A stretch of DNA of 64,000 nucleotides from Streptosporangium sp. NBC_01495. GTDB lineage: Bacteria > Actinomycetota > Actinomycetes > Streptosporangiales > Streptosporangiaceae. How positions within the stretch are numbered: the stretch's first letter is position 1; the number at the start of each line of letters is the position of its first letter. The stretch lies in contig NZ_CP109430.1 of the NCBI RefSeq assembly GCF_036250735.1, positions 1,922,001 to 1,986,000 of the forward strand. The letters run 5' to 3'. The position numbers were made by a program, and so were the translations under genes. The notes below the pieces were generated by a model, which saw nothing but the letters and a program-made list of their open reading frames with translations, had not been told where the DNA came from and did not search any database. Positions 24,656-34,937 of this stretch are shown piece after piece.

Positions 24656-25954
24656 ATGGCGGCTCCCAGTCACACGTCGGTCAAACCGCGCGACGGCATG
24701 ACACCCTTGGTCGATCGGTGGCCCTTGCTGGGGCAGCGTCGCCCGCTGGTCGGCTACCTCTGCGGGATCGTAGCGCTGGATCTTGTCGCGATCGTTTTTT
24801 TCTCGATTTCCGGTGTTTTTCGCTGGTCAGATGTGCTGACTTTCACCGCGTTGATGATGTGCGGAGCCGTGTGCATCGAGGCGACCCGGAGACTCGGCAT
24901 GCCCGCGGGTGTCTACCGCGACCTGCTTTCCGCCTGGTGGTTGCCCGCCGCGCTGCTCCTCCCGCCGCTCTACGCGCTTCTGGCGCCCATCCCGCTCCAG
25001 TTCCTGCTGCAGAAGCGGGTGCGCGCCACGGTGGTCTACCGGCGGGTCGTCAGCTCGGCGGCGATCGGCCTGGCCGGATGCGCGGCCTCCCTGCTCTTCC
25101 ACTCCGTGGTCGGCGACCTGGACGCGCTGGCCAGGGGGGAAGGGGTGCCGATCCTCGTGGCCATCGGCTGCGCGGTCCTGTTCACAGTGATCAACACCGC
25201 GCTGATCGCCGTCGCCGCGCACACCGCCGACCCCGAGAGCCGCTGGCGGGAGGTCCTGTGGAACCGGGAGAACCTGCTCCTCGACGTCGTCGAGCTCTGC
25301 CTCGGTGTCCTCGTCTCCATCACCTGCGGGCTCAACCTGGCCCTGCTGGTCCTGGCACTGCCCCCGGTGGTGCTGCTCCAGCGCAGCCTGCTGCACGCCC
25401 AGCTCCAGGCGGCGGCCCGCACCGACCTCAAGACCGGCCTGCTGAACGCCGCGGCCTGGCAGCGGGAGGCCGACACCGAGATCGTCAGGGCGCGTCGCAC
25501 CGGGGAGACGCTCGCGTTGCTGATCGTCGACATCGACCATTTCAAGAGGGTCAACGACACCTACGGCCACCTGATCGGCGATCAGGTCCTGGTCGGGGTG
25601 GCCGACACCATCCGCAGCCAGCTGCGCGACTACGACGTGGTGGGCCGGTTCGGCGGTGAGGAGTTCGTCGTCCTGCTGCCCAGGGCCGACGTGACCGAGG
25701 CGCGCAGGGTCGCGGAACGGCTGCGCTCACGGGTGGGGCGGATGGCGGTCCCCGCCGACGACAACATGATCACTGTGACCATCTCGGTCGGTGTCGCGAT
25801 CATGAGTGTGCACGGGGACGACCTGATCGAGCTGCTCGCAGCGGCCGACCTCGCCCTTTACCGGGCCAAGGAGCTCGGCCGCGACCAGATCTGCCTGCCG
25901 GCCACCGTCGTGCCCCCGGCCCGCAGGCCCGGATCCGAGCCCGCTCCCAGCTGA
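24656..25954 (+). CDS. Membrane-bound diguanylate cyclase (GGDEF)
   Basis: ATG 24656 follows GGAGAGGGGG. The 432-residue protein has about 230 residues of hydrophobic helices (for example LCGIVALDLVAIVFFSISGVF) forming a MASE-like membrane sensor, then a GGDEF domain: DLKTGLLNAAAW, LLIVDIDHFKRVNDTYGH, and the active-site loop GGEEF near residue 332. The inhibitory site RxxD is present as RDYD around 324, so product inhibition should occur. It should make c-di-GMP, which in sporulating actinomycetes controls BldD and development. It follows the GTPase/ssb block and precedes ettA, each with its own spacing. Confidence 0.9.
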   Translation: MAAPSHTSVKPRDGMTPLVDRWPLLGQRRPLVGYLCGIVALDLVAIVFFSISGVFRWSDVLTFTALMMCGAVCIEATRRLGMPAGVYRDLLSAWWLPAALLLPPLYALLAPIPLQFLLQKRVRATVVYRRVVSSAAIGLAGCAASLLFHSVVGDLDALARGEGVPILVAIGCAVLFTVINTALIAVAAHTADPESRWREVLWNRENLLLDVVELCLGVLVSITCGLNLALLVLALPPVVLLQRSLLHAQLQAAARTDLKTGLLNAAAWQREADTEIVRARRTGETLALLIVDIDHFKRVNDTYGHLIGDQVLVGVADTIRSQLRDYDVVGRFGGEEFVVLLPRADVTEARRVAERLRSRVGRMAVPADDNMITVTISVGVAIMSVHGDDLIELLAAADLALYRAKELGRDQICLPATVVPPARRPGSEPAPS

Positions 25955-26079
25955 ACCAAGCCCTGACCGGGGCCGCCCCCTGGCTGGACCAGGCCCTGTC
26001 CGGGACCACCTTCGGCTGAACTCCCGGGCCCTGTCCCAGGCCGCCCCTAGCTGAACTCCCCAGGCCCTAAACTAAAGGC

Positions 26080-27744
<1,665 letters not shown>

Positions 27745-27839
27745 CCCCGGTCCCGGAGACCGTCCGGTCTCCGGTCCTGGCCACCGCACCCGGCGGGGGC
27801 CCGCCCGCGACGGGCGTGGTTCCGGCCGGGGGTGACCGA

Positions 27840-27882
27840 CGAGCCCCCGATGCCCCGCCGTACGGCGGGTGCCGGGGGCTCG
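27840..27882 (+). terminator. Long GC-rich stem-loop after ettA
   Basis: Outer arms CGAGCCCCC and GGGGGCTCG enclose an inner perfect palindrome CCCGCCGTACGGCGGG. There is no U-tract, as is common for actinobacterial terminators. It lies between ettA and the thioesterase start. Confidence 0.65.
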
Positions 27883-27896
27883 CTACGGTTCTGGGT

Positions 27897-28337
27897 GTGT
27901 TTGGACAGAGCATCGTGGACGGCTTCGGCCGTGGCCACCGGCATGTGTTCCCCCGGGCCGTCAGGTTCGCCGACGTCGACTCGCTGGGACACGTCAACAA
28001 CGTGCGGTTTCTCGACTACCTGGAGGACGCGCGGCTGGCGCTGTTCCATGTCGACCCCCATCGCGAGGGCGGCGAGCCGTTCAAGGGGCTCGTGATCGCC
28101 AGGCACGAGATCGACTACCTGCGTCCCCTCACCTTCCGCCCCGACCCGGTCCGGGTGGAGTCATGGGTGACGGAGATCCGGCCGGTGCGGTTCACCCTCG
28201 CGTACGAGATCCGCGACGACGAGGAGATCTTCGTCAAGGCCCGTTCGGTGCTCGCTGCCTACGACGTGGCGAAAGCCTCCCCTCGACGGTTGAACCAGGA
28301 CGAGCTCGCCTACCTGGGCAGGTTCGCCACGCCCTGA
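27897..28337 (+). CDS. Acyl-CoA thioesterase, hot-dog fold (4HBT type)
   Basis: The 146-residue protein starting at GTG 27897 has the 4-hydroxybenzoyl-CoA-thioesterase signature VRFADVDSLGHVNNVRFLDYLEDAR with the catalytic Asp, followed by ARHEIDYLRPLTF, VRVESWVTEI and FVKARSVLAAYD strands of a single hot-dog domain. It should hydrolyse a medium or aromatic acyl-CoA; the substrate is not evident. No good ribosome site precedes the GTG and a terminator-like hairpin ends 14 nt before it, so the start may be a little downstream (GTG 27915) or the message may be nearly leaderless. Confidence 0.85.
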   Translation: MFGQSIVDGFGRGHRHVFPRAVRFADVDSLGHVNNVRFLDYLEDARLALFHVDPHREGGEPFKGLVIARHEIDYLRPLTFRPDPVRVESWVTEIRPVRFTLAYEIRDDEEIFVKARSVLAAYDVAKASPRRLNQDELAYLGRFATP

Positions 28338-28479
28338 GGCCGCGCGGTGTGCCGCCCGCCCATGGCGCGCAGCTCTTCACCGCGAAGCGCCTGGAGCCCG
28401 CCGTGGAGCGAGCGGCCCCCGGTGAAGCGCCCGCCGTCCCCGTGGGCGCACCACCCGTCCGTGGCGTGTCCGCCGGTAC

Positions 28480-28516
28480 GGTACGCGCCGCCCGCCAGTG
28501 GCGGACGGCGCGTACC
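28480..28516. terminator. Bidirectional terminator between convergent genes
   Basis: A perfect 11-bp stem GGTACGCGCCG / CGGCGCGTACC encloses a second stem (CCGCCA/TGGCGG). It separates the thioesterase gene (+) from the glucosidase gene (-). Confidence 0.8.
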
Positions 28517-28524
28517 GGGAGACC

Positions 28525-30066
28525 TCAGGCCTCGGGGGTGTACAGCCAGGCCGCGGTGTCCGGCAGGAGCAGGTGACCGTCCACCGGGGCACTGCCGATC
28601 AGGACGCGGTCGTGCGGCGGCAGCCGCACCGGCTCGGAACCGCAGTTGATGACGCAGGTCAGGGAACCCCGGCTGAAGACGAGGGCGTTCTCGGGGGCGT
28701 CCAGCCAGGTGATCTCGTCCGGCAGCGTGCCGCGCAGCTCGCGGCGGACGCGCAGGGCGTCCTGGTAGAAGCTCAGCGTCGAGCCGGGATCGTTCGACTG
28801 GCGCTCGGCGGAGAGCACGACCCACTCGACCGGCTGGGGCAGCCAGGGCCGCTTTCCGTCGGGAGAGAAGCCGTAGGGCTCGGCCGCGCCGGACCAGGGG
28901 ATGGGGACCCGGCAGCCGTCGCGGCCGGGCAGCTTCCCCTCGGAGCGGGCGAAGATGGGATCCTGGCGGGCCTCCGGGGGAAGATTCTTCACCTCGGGGA
29001 GGCCGAGTTCCTCCCCCTGGTAGAGATATGCCGAACCCGGCAGGGCGAGCATGGCGAGCAGAGCCGCGCGGGCTCGGGCGAGGCCCGTCGTGGAGTTGGC
29101 CAGGCCGTCGCCGTACCGGGTCACGTGGCGGACCACGTCGTGGTTGGAAAGCACCCAGGTGGGGGCGGTCACGGCGGCCAGCGTGTCATCGATGACCTTC
29201 TTGAACGCGAGCCCGGACCAGGGCGCCTCCAGCCAGGCGAAGTTGAAGCTCTGATGCAGCTCGTCGGGGCGGACGTACAGCGCGAGATCCTCGGCGGAGT
29301 CGGTCCAGACCTCGCCGATCGCCATTCGCTCGCCCTCGTAGGAGTCGATCACCTTGCGCCAGTCGCGGTAGACCTCGTGCACCTCCGGCCGTCCCCAGAT
29401 CGGTGACTCGGCCTTGAAGGCCTGGCCCTCCGGCGAGGTGTCCGGCAGTCCCTCGGCCTTGTACAGGCCCATCGCCACGTCGATCCTGAACCCGTCCACC
29501 CCCCGCTCCAGCCAGAACCGCAGCACGTCGAGGAACTCCGAGTGCACCTCGGGGTTGCGCCAGTTGAAGTCGGGCTGCTCCGGGGCGAAGAGGTGGAGAT
29601 ACCACTGCCCGTCTGGCGTTCTGCTCCAGGCCGGGCCGCTGAAGGTCGACTGCCAGTTGTTGGGCGGCAGTTCCCCGCCGTCGCGGAAGACGTAGCGGTC
29701 GCGTCCCTCGCCCCGCAGCGCGGCCTGGAACCACTCGTGGGCCGACGAGCTGTGGTTCGGGACGATGTCGACGATCACCCGCAGCCCGAGCCGGTGCGCC
29801 TCGGAGACGAGCTCGTCGAAGTCGGCGAGCGTGCCGAAGAGCGGGTCGACGTCGCGGTAGTCGGCCACGTCGTAGCCGCCGTCGGCCATGGGGGAGCGGT
29901 AGAAGGGGGTCAGCCAGATCGCGTCCACGCCGAGTTCGGCGAGGTACGGCAGGCGCTGCCTGATGCCGGGCAGGTCGCCGACGCCGTCTCCGGAGGCGTC
30001 GGCGAAGCTGCGAACGTAGATCTCGTAGACGACGGCGTCACGCCACCAGGGGGTTTCCATGTGCAT
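28525..30066 (-). CDS. GH13 alpha-glucosidase / oligo-1,6-glucosidase
   Basis: The 513-residue cytosolic enzyme has the GH13 motifs in order: WWRDAVVYEIYVRSF, DAIWLTPFYRSPMADGGYDVADYRDVDP, VDIVPNHSS (region I), DGFRIDVAMG with the nucleophile Asp near 194 (region II), IGEVWTD with the acid/base Glu near 248 (region III) and LSNHDVVRH with the third Asp near 310 (region IV). The layout, with ADGGYDVADY and no signal peptide, is that of GH13 alpha-glucosidases acting on maltose, isomaltose or trehalose-like oligosaccharides. Two starts are possible, M at 30066 or the following METPWW. No sugar transporter lies next to it. Confidence 0.9.
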   Translation of the reverse strand: MHMETPWWRDAVVYEIYVRSFADASGDGVGDLPGIRQRLPYLAELGVDAIWLTPFYRSPMADGGYDVADYRDVDPLFGTLADFDELVSEAHRLGLRVIVDIVPNHSSSAHEWFQAALRGEGRDRYVFRDGGELPPNNWQSTFSGPAWSRTPDGQWYLHLFAPEQPDFNWRNPEVHSEFLDVLRFWLERGVDGFRIDVAMGLYKAEGLPDTSPEGQAFKAESPIWGRPEVHEVYRDWRKVIDSYEGERMAIGEVWTDSAEDLALYVRPDELHQSFNFAWLEAPWSGLAFKKVIDDTLAAVTAPTWVLSNHDVVRHVTRYGDGLANSTTGLARARAALLAMLALPGSAYLYQGEELGLPEVKNLPPEARQDPIFARSEGKLPGRDGCRVPIPWSGAAEPYGFSPDGKRPWLPQPVEWVVLSAERQSNDPGSTLSFYQDALRVRRELRGTLPDEITWLDAPENALVFSRGSLTCVINCGSEPVRLPPHDRVLIGSAPVDGHLLLPDTAAWLYTPEA

Positions 30067-30121
30067 GGGTTGCCCCCGCTCGGCGGTGTTTATGCGTCGC
30101 GACCCCCGACCGTACGGTGGT

Positions 30122-30520
30122 TTATGCCTCGGGGGCGTTGACCATGCTGTGCGCCGCGTACACGAGATAGTCCCAGAGGCGTTTTTCCAGGTCGTCGGGG
30201 AGCGCCAGGGAGATCACCGCGTCGTGCATGTGCCGGAGCCAGGCGTCGCGCTCGGCCGAGCGGATGACGAACGGGTTGTGCCGCATCCGCAGCCGGGGGT
30301 GGCCCCGCTGCGCGCTGTAGGTGTTGGGGCCGCCCCAGTATTGGATGAGGAACAGGCGGAGCCGTTCCTCGGCGCCCTCGAGGTCGTCCTCGGGGTACAG
30401 CGGCAGGAGGATCGGGTCGGTCACCACCCCCTGGTAGAAGTGGTGCACCAGACGCCTGAAGGCCTCCTCGCCGCCAACGGCGTCGTAGAAGGACTGGGAT
30501 TCCTCGGGGGTAGCGGACAC
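30122..30520 (-). CDS. glbO: Group II truncated haemoglobin
   Basis: From GTG 30520 the product has 132 residues, the size of mycobacterial GlbO. It shares the family's fixed segments: [61 protein letters not shown] with the proximal His region, and ERDAWLRHM with the distal-pocket Trp. It binds O2 with high affinity and is thought to help respiration or peroxide defence near the membrane. It sits between the glucosidase and an MscS-like channel on the same strand, 20 nt after the latter. Confidence 0.93.
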   Translation of the reverse strand: MSATPEESQSFYDAVGGEEAFRRLVHHFYQGVVTDPILLPLYPEDDLEGAEERLRLFLIQYWGGPNTYSAQRGHPRLRMRHNPFVIRSAERDAWLRHMHDAVISLALPDDLEKRLWDYLVYAAHSMVNAPEA

Positions 30521-30540
30521 GTGCTCCAGCCTAATTGACG

Positions 30541-31566
30541 TCAGGCGGCGATCGTGATGCCGGCCTGGTCGAGGGCGAACTTGATCCGCAGGCGGAGCTC
30601 GCGGGCGACCTCCGCCTGCCGGGAGGGGATGGTCTTGGCGCTGACCCGGAAGATGACGGCGGTGTCGGAGATCTGCTCGATGCCCCAGACCTGCGGCTCC
30701 TCGACGATGATGGAGTCGCGGAAGGCGGGCTCGTTCCACATCTCGTCGGCGACCTCCTTGAGGAGGTCGCGGACCACGGGGATCTCCGAGGCGTAGGCCA
30801 CCGGCACGTCGACCGTGGCGCGCGACCAGCCCTGCGACTCGTTGCCGACCCGGGTGATCGTGCCGTTGCGGACGTACCAGACCCGGCCGTCGGCGTCGCG
30901 CAGGCGGGTGATGCGCAGGGTGACCGCCTCCACGGTGCCGATCGCGGCGCCCGCGTCGATCACGTCACCCACGCCGTACTGGTCCTCCAGGAGCATGAAC
31001 ATGCCGGCGATGAAGTCCTTGACGAGCTCCTGGGCGCCGAAGCCGATCGCCACGCCCAGGATGCCGACGCTGGTCAGCAGGGGGGCGATGGGGACGGAGA
31101 GGCGTTCGAGGACGGTCAGCACCGCGGTGCCCAGGATGATGATCGAGGCGATGTGCCTGAGCACCGAGCCGATGGTCTCGGCCCGCTGCCTGCGCCGTTC
31201 GGCCACGATCGCGTCGAGGCCCTCGGGGGTGACCGTCTCCCTGCCGCGCAACCGTCCCGCCAGGGACGCGCGCTCGGTGGACGCCCGGCGCACCACCCGG
31301 CCGATCAGCCGGTGCGCCACGTTGCGCAGGAGCAGCGCGATGACCACGACCAGCGTGATGGCGATCAGGCCCGCGATCGCGGGGGCCACCCAGTCGACGG
31401 CCGCGGGCACGAGCATCTTCACGAAGTCGCAGATTACCCCACCACCGTTCCCGCACCCCCGTGTCAGGCCCGTGCTCATGTCGAGAAGGTTCTCGACGAC
31501 GACTCCCGGACCGGAGGTCGTCGTGGCGCTGGGGGTGGGGGCGGGCGTGGGGGAAAGCAAGAACAC
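30541..31566 (-). CDS. MscS-family mechanosensitive ion channel
   Basis: The 341-residue protein has an N-terminal Pro/Thr-rich outside segment, three transmembrane helices ([40 protein letters not shown]; and the pore helix region [31 protein letters not shown]) and a beta-domain [39 protein letters not shown], all standard for small MscS channels. It releases solutes on hypo-osmotic shock. GTG 31566 is preceded by GAGAGGGAT. The gene is followed at 20 nt by glbO; both may share a message. Confidence 0.92.
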   Translation of the reverse strand: MFLLSPTPAPTPSATTTSGPGVVVENLLDMSTGLTRGCGNGGGVICDFVKMLVPAAVDWVAPAIAGLIAITLVVVIALLLRNVAHRLIGRVVRRASTERASLAGRLRGRETVTPEGLDAIVAERRRQRAETIGSVLRHIASIIILGTAVLTVLERLSVPIAPLLTSVGILGVAIGFGAQELVKDFIAGMFMLLEDQYGVGDVIDAGAAIGTVEAVTLRITRLRDADGRVWYVRNGTITRVGNESQGWSRATVDVPVAYASEIPVVRDLLKEVADEMWNEPAFRDSIIVEEPQVWGIEQISDTAVIFRVSAKTIPSRQAEVARELRLRIKFALDQAGITIAA

Positions 31567-31733
31567 GGAGTGGATCCCTCTCGGAACGGATCGACAGGCC
31601 GGCTGGGCGAGTCATGCGACCTACCCATATTGCCGATCGAACCGGCCCCCGTCACATTACGCCGGGGAAGACGGGGACATCCTGGTCTAGGGCCGCGGGG
31701 GCGGACCCGGATGCCCCGGTGACGGGGCGGCCC

Positions 31734-31769
31734 GGAACGGGGCACGCACCCGGAAGCGTGTCCCGTTCC
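31734..31769. terminator. 14-bp stem-loop in the mscS upstream gap
   Basis: GGAACGGGGCACGC (31734-31747) pairs with GCGTGTCCCGTTCC (31756-31769), with one G-U pair and an 8-nt loop. It could end the message of the 94-residue gene that reads leftward toward it. The 472-nt gap 31567-32038 shows no gene. Confidence 0.6.
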
Positions 31770-31921
31770 GTTCCCGAGAGGGATCCATCCGATCACCGCC
31801 CGGACGAGAGACCGGGCGGCAGCCTGTGCTTCACAGCAGTTCGTGGGCTTCGGCTCGCGAGAGCCTCCGCGTTTCCGTCGTTTCCGCCGATGGGAGCCCG
31901 CGGGCGCGGGCCCGGCGATTC

Positions 31922-31980
31922 GGAGCCGGCGGGGTGCCCAGCGTCCGAGGACGCTCCGCACCGGGCACTCCGCCGGCTCC
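31922..31980. terminator. 18-bp stem-loop with nested hairpin
   Basis: GGAGCCGGCGGGGTGCCC (31922-31939) pairs with GGGCACTCCGCCGGCTCC (31963-31980), with one G-U wobble; an inner AGCGTCC-GA-GGACGCT hairpin fills the loop. It lies 58 nt past the stop of the leftward 94-residue gene and probably terminates it. Confidence 0.65.
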
Positions 31981-32038
31981 GCCGAGCCGCGGCAGGCGCG
32001 GCACACCGGGCGGGTGAAGGCCCGTTGTGCCGCTCACC

Positions 32039-32323
32039 TCACTCTCCTACCGCGGCGAGTACGCGTGCGACCTTGGTCGCGGCACCGGCGGGATCCTCCA
32101 CCGTGTGCATCCGTTCACCCCAGGACCACCAGTAGTACCAATCCCGATGGCTGGGGGCGGCCTGTGCCCGGCAGGTGACGTTCTCCGCCAGGCTGGTCGC
32201 CTTCGGATTGATCACGCGCACGAACGCACGGCCCGAGTGGGTCCGCACCACACGGGCGTGCAGCCCGCGGCAGTCAAGCTCCGTCACCAGCCGCTCAAGG
32301 TGCCGGAAATCGTCCTCACCCAC
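32039..32323 (-). CDS. Small conserved actinobacterial protein of unknown function
   Basis: GTG 32323 follows AGGAGGGACGAG, a strong ribosome site. The 94-residue product begins with a helix (DFRHLERLVTELDCRGLHARVV), then a strand FVRVINPKAT and the aromatic motif HRDWYYWWSWGERMHTVEDP, ending in AATKVARVLAAVGE. Proteins of this pattern (a WYWWSWGERI-like block) are, from memory, frequent near HTH regulators in actinomycetes, but no function is known to me. It is divergent from the HTH/helical-repeat regulator at 32664, so the two may be controlled together from the 340-nt region between them. Confidence 0.7.
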   Translation of the reverse strand: MGEDDFRHLERLVTELDCRGLHARVVRTHSGRAFVRVINPKATSLAENVTCRAQAAPSHRDWYYWWSWGERMHTVEDPAGAATKVARVLAAVGE

Positions 32324-32663
32324 CTCGTCCCTCCTCGTGGTCTCGGCTTGCCGGCACCGAATCGTGTTCGTCCGATCACGCTTCCGGTGCTGCTCGCCAA
32401 AGATGACTCACGGTGGCCCTGCGGGTCAATTCGGGGAAAACCCAGTTCAGGGTGGGCGATGTGCCAAGTAGGTTGAAAGAAACAGTCCTTCGGAGGACGA
32501 TTCTTAGCCAGCGGCTTTATTAGTGTGTTCCGGATGAGTCAAACGTGGTCCATCATTCTCGGTAGGCGCAGCGCGACTGAAAGATCACGCTGAGTCAAGG
32601 GAGAGAGGACCGGTCGGGACCAGTGTGCCAGCCAGCCCAGCTGGCCACGAGAGAGGGGCCGGT
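32324..32663. promoter_or_regulatory. Divergent promoter region of the HTH/GNAT/peptide module
   Basis: No gene is seen in these 340 nt. The right half is less GC-rich. It contains a hairpin GTCCT-TCGG-AGGAC (32485-32498) whose centre holds TTCGGA, the half-site of the palindrome found before the peptide gene at 34769. TTGAAA near 32475 is a possible -35 element. Confidence 0.4.
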
Positions 32664-34238
32664 ATGTCCGGCAGGCAGCACAGGGAGACAGAGTTAGCAC
32701 GGCAGGTCCGGGCCCGTGGCCTGGCAGCCGGGAAGTCCTCGGCGCAGATAGCCGGGGAAATCTATGAAAAGTGTAGTTCGCAATTCGGGACCACTCGGAT
32801 TAAAGGTCACCGCCTCGCGCATGGCGTCGCTCTCGCGGACGTCATCGAGCAGATACGGGCGCTGTTCGAACGCGATGGCAAGTCGGCCCCCGGCATCGGT
32901 GAGACGCTCCTGTCCGCGTACGAGAGCGGGCTGAAGCGGCCCGGTCCCGAATACCTGCACTACCTGTGCTCCGCCTACCGGGTCGAACCCCCCTCCCTCG
33001 GGTACGACGGCCCGTGCATCTGCGGCCACGGCCACAGGATGCCCGGTGTCGTCCGAGGCGATCTCCAGGATGGAAAACCCGACACTTCCCCTGGTCCGCG
33101 TGAGCTGCTGATCCAGTCGATCGGCGTCGACTCTGCCGCGGACGGGGGTGAGGAGGACGAGAACGTGCTACGGAGGACACTCTTACAGCTCCTGGCCGGC
33201 AGCGGCGGCATCGCGCTGGACGGGCAGGTGCTCGGATCGGTGGAGAGCATGCGCAGGAGGATGGACGACACGCTGGTCTCGGCCACCGTCTCGCCCGCGA
33301 TGCTCGATCAGTGGGAGGAATCCACGGTCGGCCTCGGCCGCCAGTACGCGAACACCGCCCCGCTCAGGCTGCTGTGCGACGTGATGCTCGAATTCGGCGC
33401 GGTGCGCAAGGCCATGGAGCGGCGCCAGCCGGTCGACCTGCAAGAACGGTTGTGCCGCATGGCGGCGCAGCTCGCCGGTCTGACCGGCATGATCATGGTC
33501 AATCTCGGTGACCACAGGCTTGCGCGCTCCTTCTTCAGGACCGGCAGGACCGCGGCGGACGAGACCGGCGACCGGGCGCTGAGGGCGTGGGTCATCGCCA
33601 GGGAGGCCCTGGTCCCCCTTTACTACGGCGATCCGCGCGAGGCTCTCAACCTCGCCAAGAAGAGCCGTGACCTGGCCGGGCAGACGCCCTGCGCGGCCCA
33701 GGCCATGGCCCCGGTGGTCGAGGCCCGCGCGCTGGCGATGATGTCGGGCTCGGGCAAGAAGGACGTGGTCGACCAGGCGAAGCGGGCGCTGTCGAGGGCC
33801 AGGGCCGCTTTCTCCCAGATGGCCGCCGCGGACCAGGACGACTCGACCTTCGGCTACACCGAGCGCCAGCTCTACTTCCACCAGGGAGACGCGCTGGTCA
33901 AGCTCGGGCAGGCGATGGAGGCCGACCTCATCCTGGAACAGGCGCTCACCAAGTACGGCCCGACCGACTGGCTCGACCCGACCTTCATCAAGTTCGACCG
34001 GGCCCAGTGCAAGATCCTTGAGGGTGACGTGGACGAGGCGCTGGAGATCGCCCAGCGTACGGTCTCGGGCCTTGACGAGGGCTGCCGGCCCGACATCCTC
34101 ATGCAGCGCGCCCACGAGGTGGGCAAGCAGGTAGAGGTGAAGGCTCCCGGCCATCCCAAGCTCAAGACCTACATGGAGTCGCTGCGCAACCGCGGCGCGT
34201 CGACGGAGGATCCAGTGGCCGACAGGAGTGGCAGTTGA
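32664..34238 (+). CDS. HTH regulator with C-terminal helical (TPR-like) repeats
   Basis: ATG 32664 is used; GAGAGGGGCC precedes it, and the upstream frame lacks family-like sequence. The 524-residue protein has an N-terminal HTH-like block (RLAHGVALADVIEQIRALFE...IGETLLSAYESGLKRPGPEYLHYLCSAYRVEP), a short Cys/His cluster CICGHGH, a linker, and about 330 residues of helices with TPR-like spacing (LARSFFRTGRTAADETGDRALRAWVIAREALVPLYYGDPREALNLAKKS; LILEQALTKYG; AQCKILEGDVDEALEIAQR). HTH plus helical-repeat proteins are often peptide-sensing regulators (RRNPP type in Firmicutes). Its stop overlaps the TTG of a GNAT gene, and a 24-residue peptide gene follows. The effector is unknown; peptide sensing is an inference. 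Confidence 0.75.
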   Translation: MSGRQHRETELARQVRARGLAAGKSSAQIAGEIYEKCSSQFGTTRIKGHRLAHGVALADVIEQIRALFERDGKSAPGIGETLLSAYESGLKRPGPEYLHYLCSAYRVEPPSLGYDGPCICGHGHRMPGVVRGDLQDGKPDTSPGPRELLIQSIGVDSAADGGEEDENVLRRTLLQLLAGSGGIALDGQVLGSVESMRRRMDDTLVSATVSPAMLDQWEESTVGLGRQYANTAPLRLLCDVMLEFGAVRKAMERRQPVDLQERLCRMAAQLAGLTGMIMVNLGDHRLARSFFRTGRTAADETGDRALRAWVIAREALVPLYYGDPREALNLAKKSRDLAGQTPCAAQAMAPVVEARALAMMSGSGKKDVVDQAKRALSRARAAFSQMAAADQDDSTFGYTERQLYFHQGDALVKLGQAMEADLILEQALTKYGPTDWLDPTFIKFDRAQCKILEGDVDEALEIAQRTVSGLDEGCRPDILMQRAHEVGKQVEVKAPGHPKLKTYMESLRNRGASTEDPVADRSGS

Positions 34239-34729
34239 AGCCGAGGCTTCGGCGTTATCGCTGGTCCGACCTCGAGTCCGTCTGGGCGCTCCACCAGATA
34301 TGCCTCGCCCAGGTCGGTCTCGCGCCAGGGGACGGCGTCTACTACGAGGATGACTTCCCGAAGATCCACGAGATCTACCTCGCCGACCGCGGTGAGTTCC
34401 TCGTGGGGGAGATGCCCGCCGGGCGTGTCGTCACGATGGGCGGTCTCCGCCGTGTCGACGACCGGACCGCCGAGATGTGCCGCATGCGGGTCCATCCGGA
34501 GTTCCAGCGTCGCGGATTCGGAGCCCAGATGGTGCTCGCACTGGAGGCGCGGGCGATAGAACTCGGTTATGTACGCCTTCGCGGTGACACGACCCTGAAT
34601 CAGCTCGCGGCGATGGAGCTCTATCGCAAGTTCGGCTGGCGCGAGATCCGCCGGGAAGAACGAGGGGGGTGTGTGGTGATTTACGGAGAAAAAGACCTAA
34701 TAGCCGCTATGTCCTCCTTAAGTAAGTGA
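34235..34729 (+). CDS. GNAT acetyltransferase coupled to the HTH regulator
   Basis: The TTG start overlaps the regulator stop (TTGA), implying tight translational coupling. The 164-residue protein is a single GNAT domain: RRYRWSDLESVWALHQICL, a YYEDDFPKIHEIYLADRGEFLVGE strand region, MRVHPEFQRRGFGAQMVLALEARA as the acetyl-CoA loop (R-R-G-F-G), and NQLAAMELYRKFGWREI as motif B. The substrate is unknown; given its neighbours it could acetylate the small peptide, the regulator or an unrelated target. Base composition falls sharply right after its stop. Confidence 0.85.
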   Translation: MKPRLRRYRWSDLESVWALHQICLAQVGLAPGDGVYYEDDFPKIHEIYLADRGEFLVGEMPAGRVVTMGGLRRVDDRTAEMCRMRVHPEFQRRGFGAQMVLALEARAIELGYVRLRGDTTLNQLAAMELYRKFGWREIRREERGGCVVIYGEKDLIAAMSSLSK

Positions 34730-34768
34730 TCTCTACTTCGCGTTATTTTACTGCTTGGTATTGCCTAT

Positions 34769-34784
34769 TTCGGAGATATCCGAA
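34769..34784. promoter_or_regulatory. Operator-like palindrome upstream of the peptide gene
   Basis: TTCGGA-GATA-TCCGAA is a perfect 6-bp inverted repeat with a 4-nt centre, followed by TAATTG that could serve as a -10 element. It lies 41 nt before the peptide ATG in the only AT-rich stretch of this region. The HTH protein encoded upstream is the obvious candidate to bind it. Confidence 0.55.
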
Positions 34785-34825
34785 TAATTGTTCTTCGTAC
34801 CTACCGCTATTCCCTGGTGAGTGCG

Positions 34826-34900
34826 ATGAAAAAGATCATTGTCCACAAGGTCGGCGTGTCGAGACTCGGCGGCGTTGCCAGCGCCATCCACAAGGGATGA
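34826..34900 (+). CDS. 24-residue basic peptide gene
   Basis: ATG 34826 has GGTGAG at a good distance. The product begins MKKIIVHKVGVSRLGG and ends ASAIHKG: seven basic residues (five Lys/Arg, two His), no acidic ones, no Cys, amphipathic, and no signal sequence. It lies 96 nt after a GNAT gene and 38 nt before a perfect 13-bp terminator, so it is the last cistron of an HTH-GNAT-peptide unit or a separate short transcript from the palindromic promoter. I recognise no family. It could be a signalling or modified (RiPP-like) peptide, a toxin, or a leader peptide; a chance ORF is the alternative, but AAA/ATT codons unlike the neighbours, a ribosome site and the terminator argue against that. Confidence 0.55.
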   Translation: MKKIIVHKVGVSRLGGVASAIHKG

Positions 34901-34937
34901 GATTCTTCGCCGCTGGAAGAATCCTCCTCTGACGGTC

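Noticed and set aside
30541-31722. Long plus-strand ORF opposite the MscS-like channel gene
   Set aside because: Low-complexity Asp/Gly/Arg composition typical of antisense frames; the minus-strand protein has full MscS motifs.
34726-34932. 68-codon plus-strand ORF overlapping the GNAT stop
   Set aside because: It is in a different frame from the 24-codon ORF, has no protein-like pattern and runs across the promoter-like AT-rich segment.
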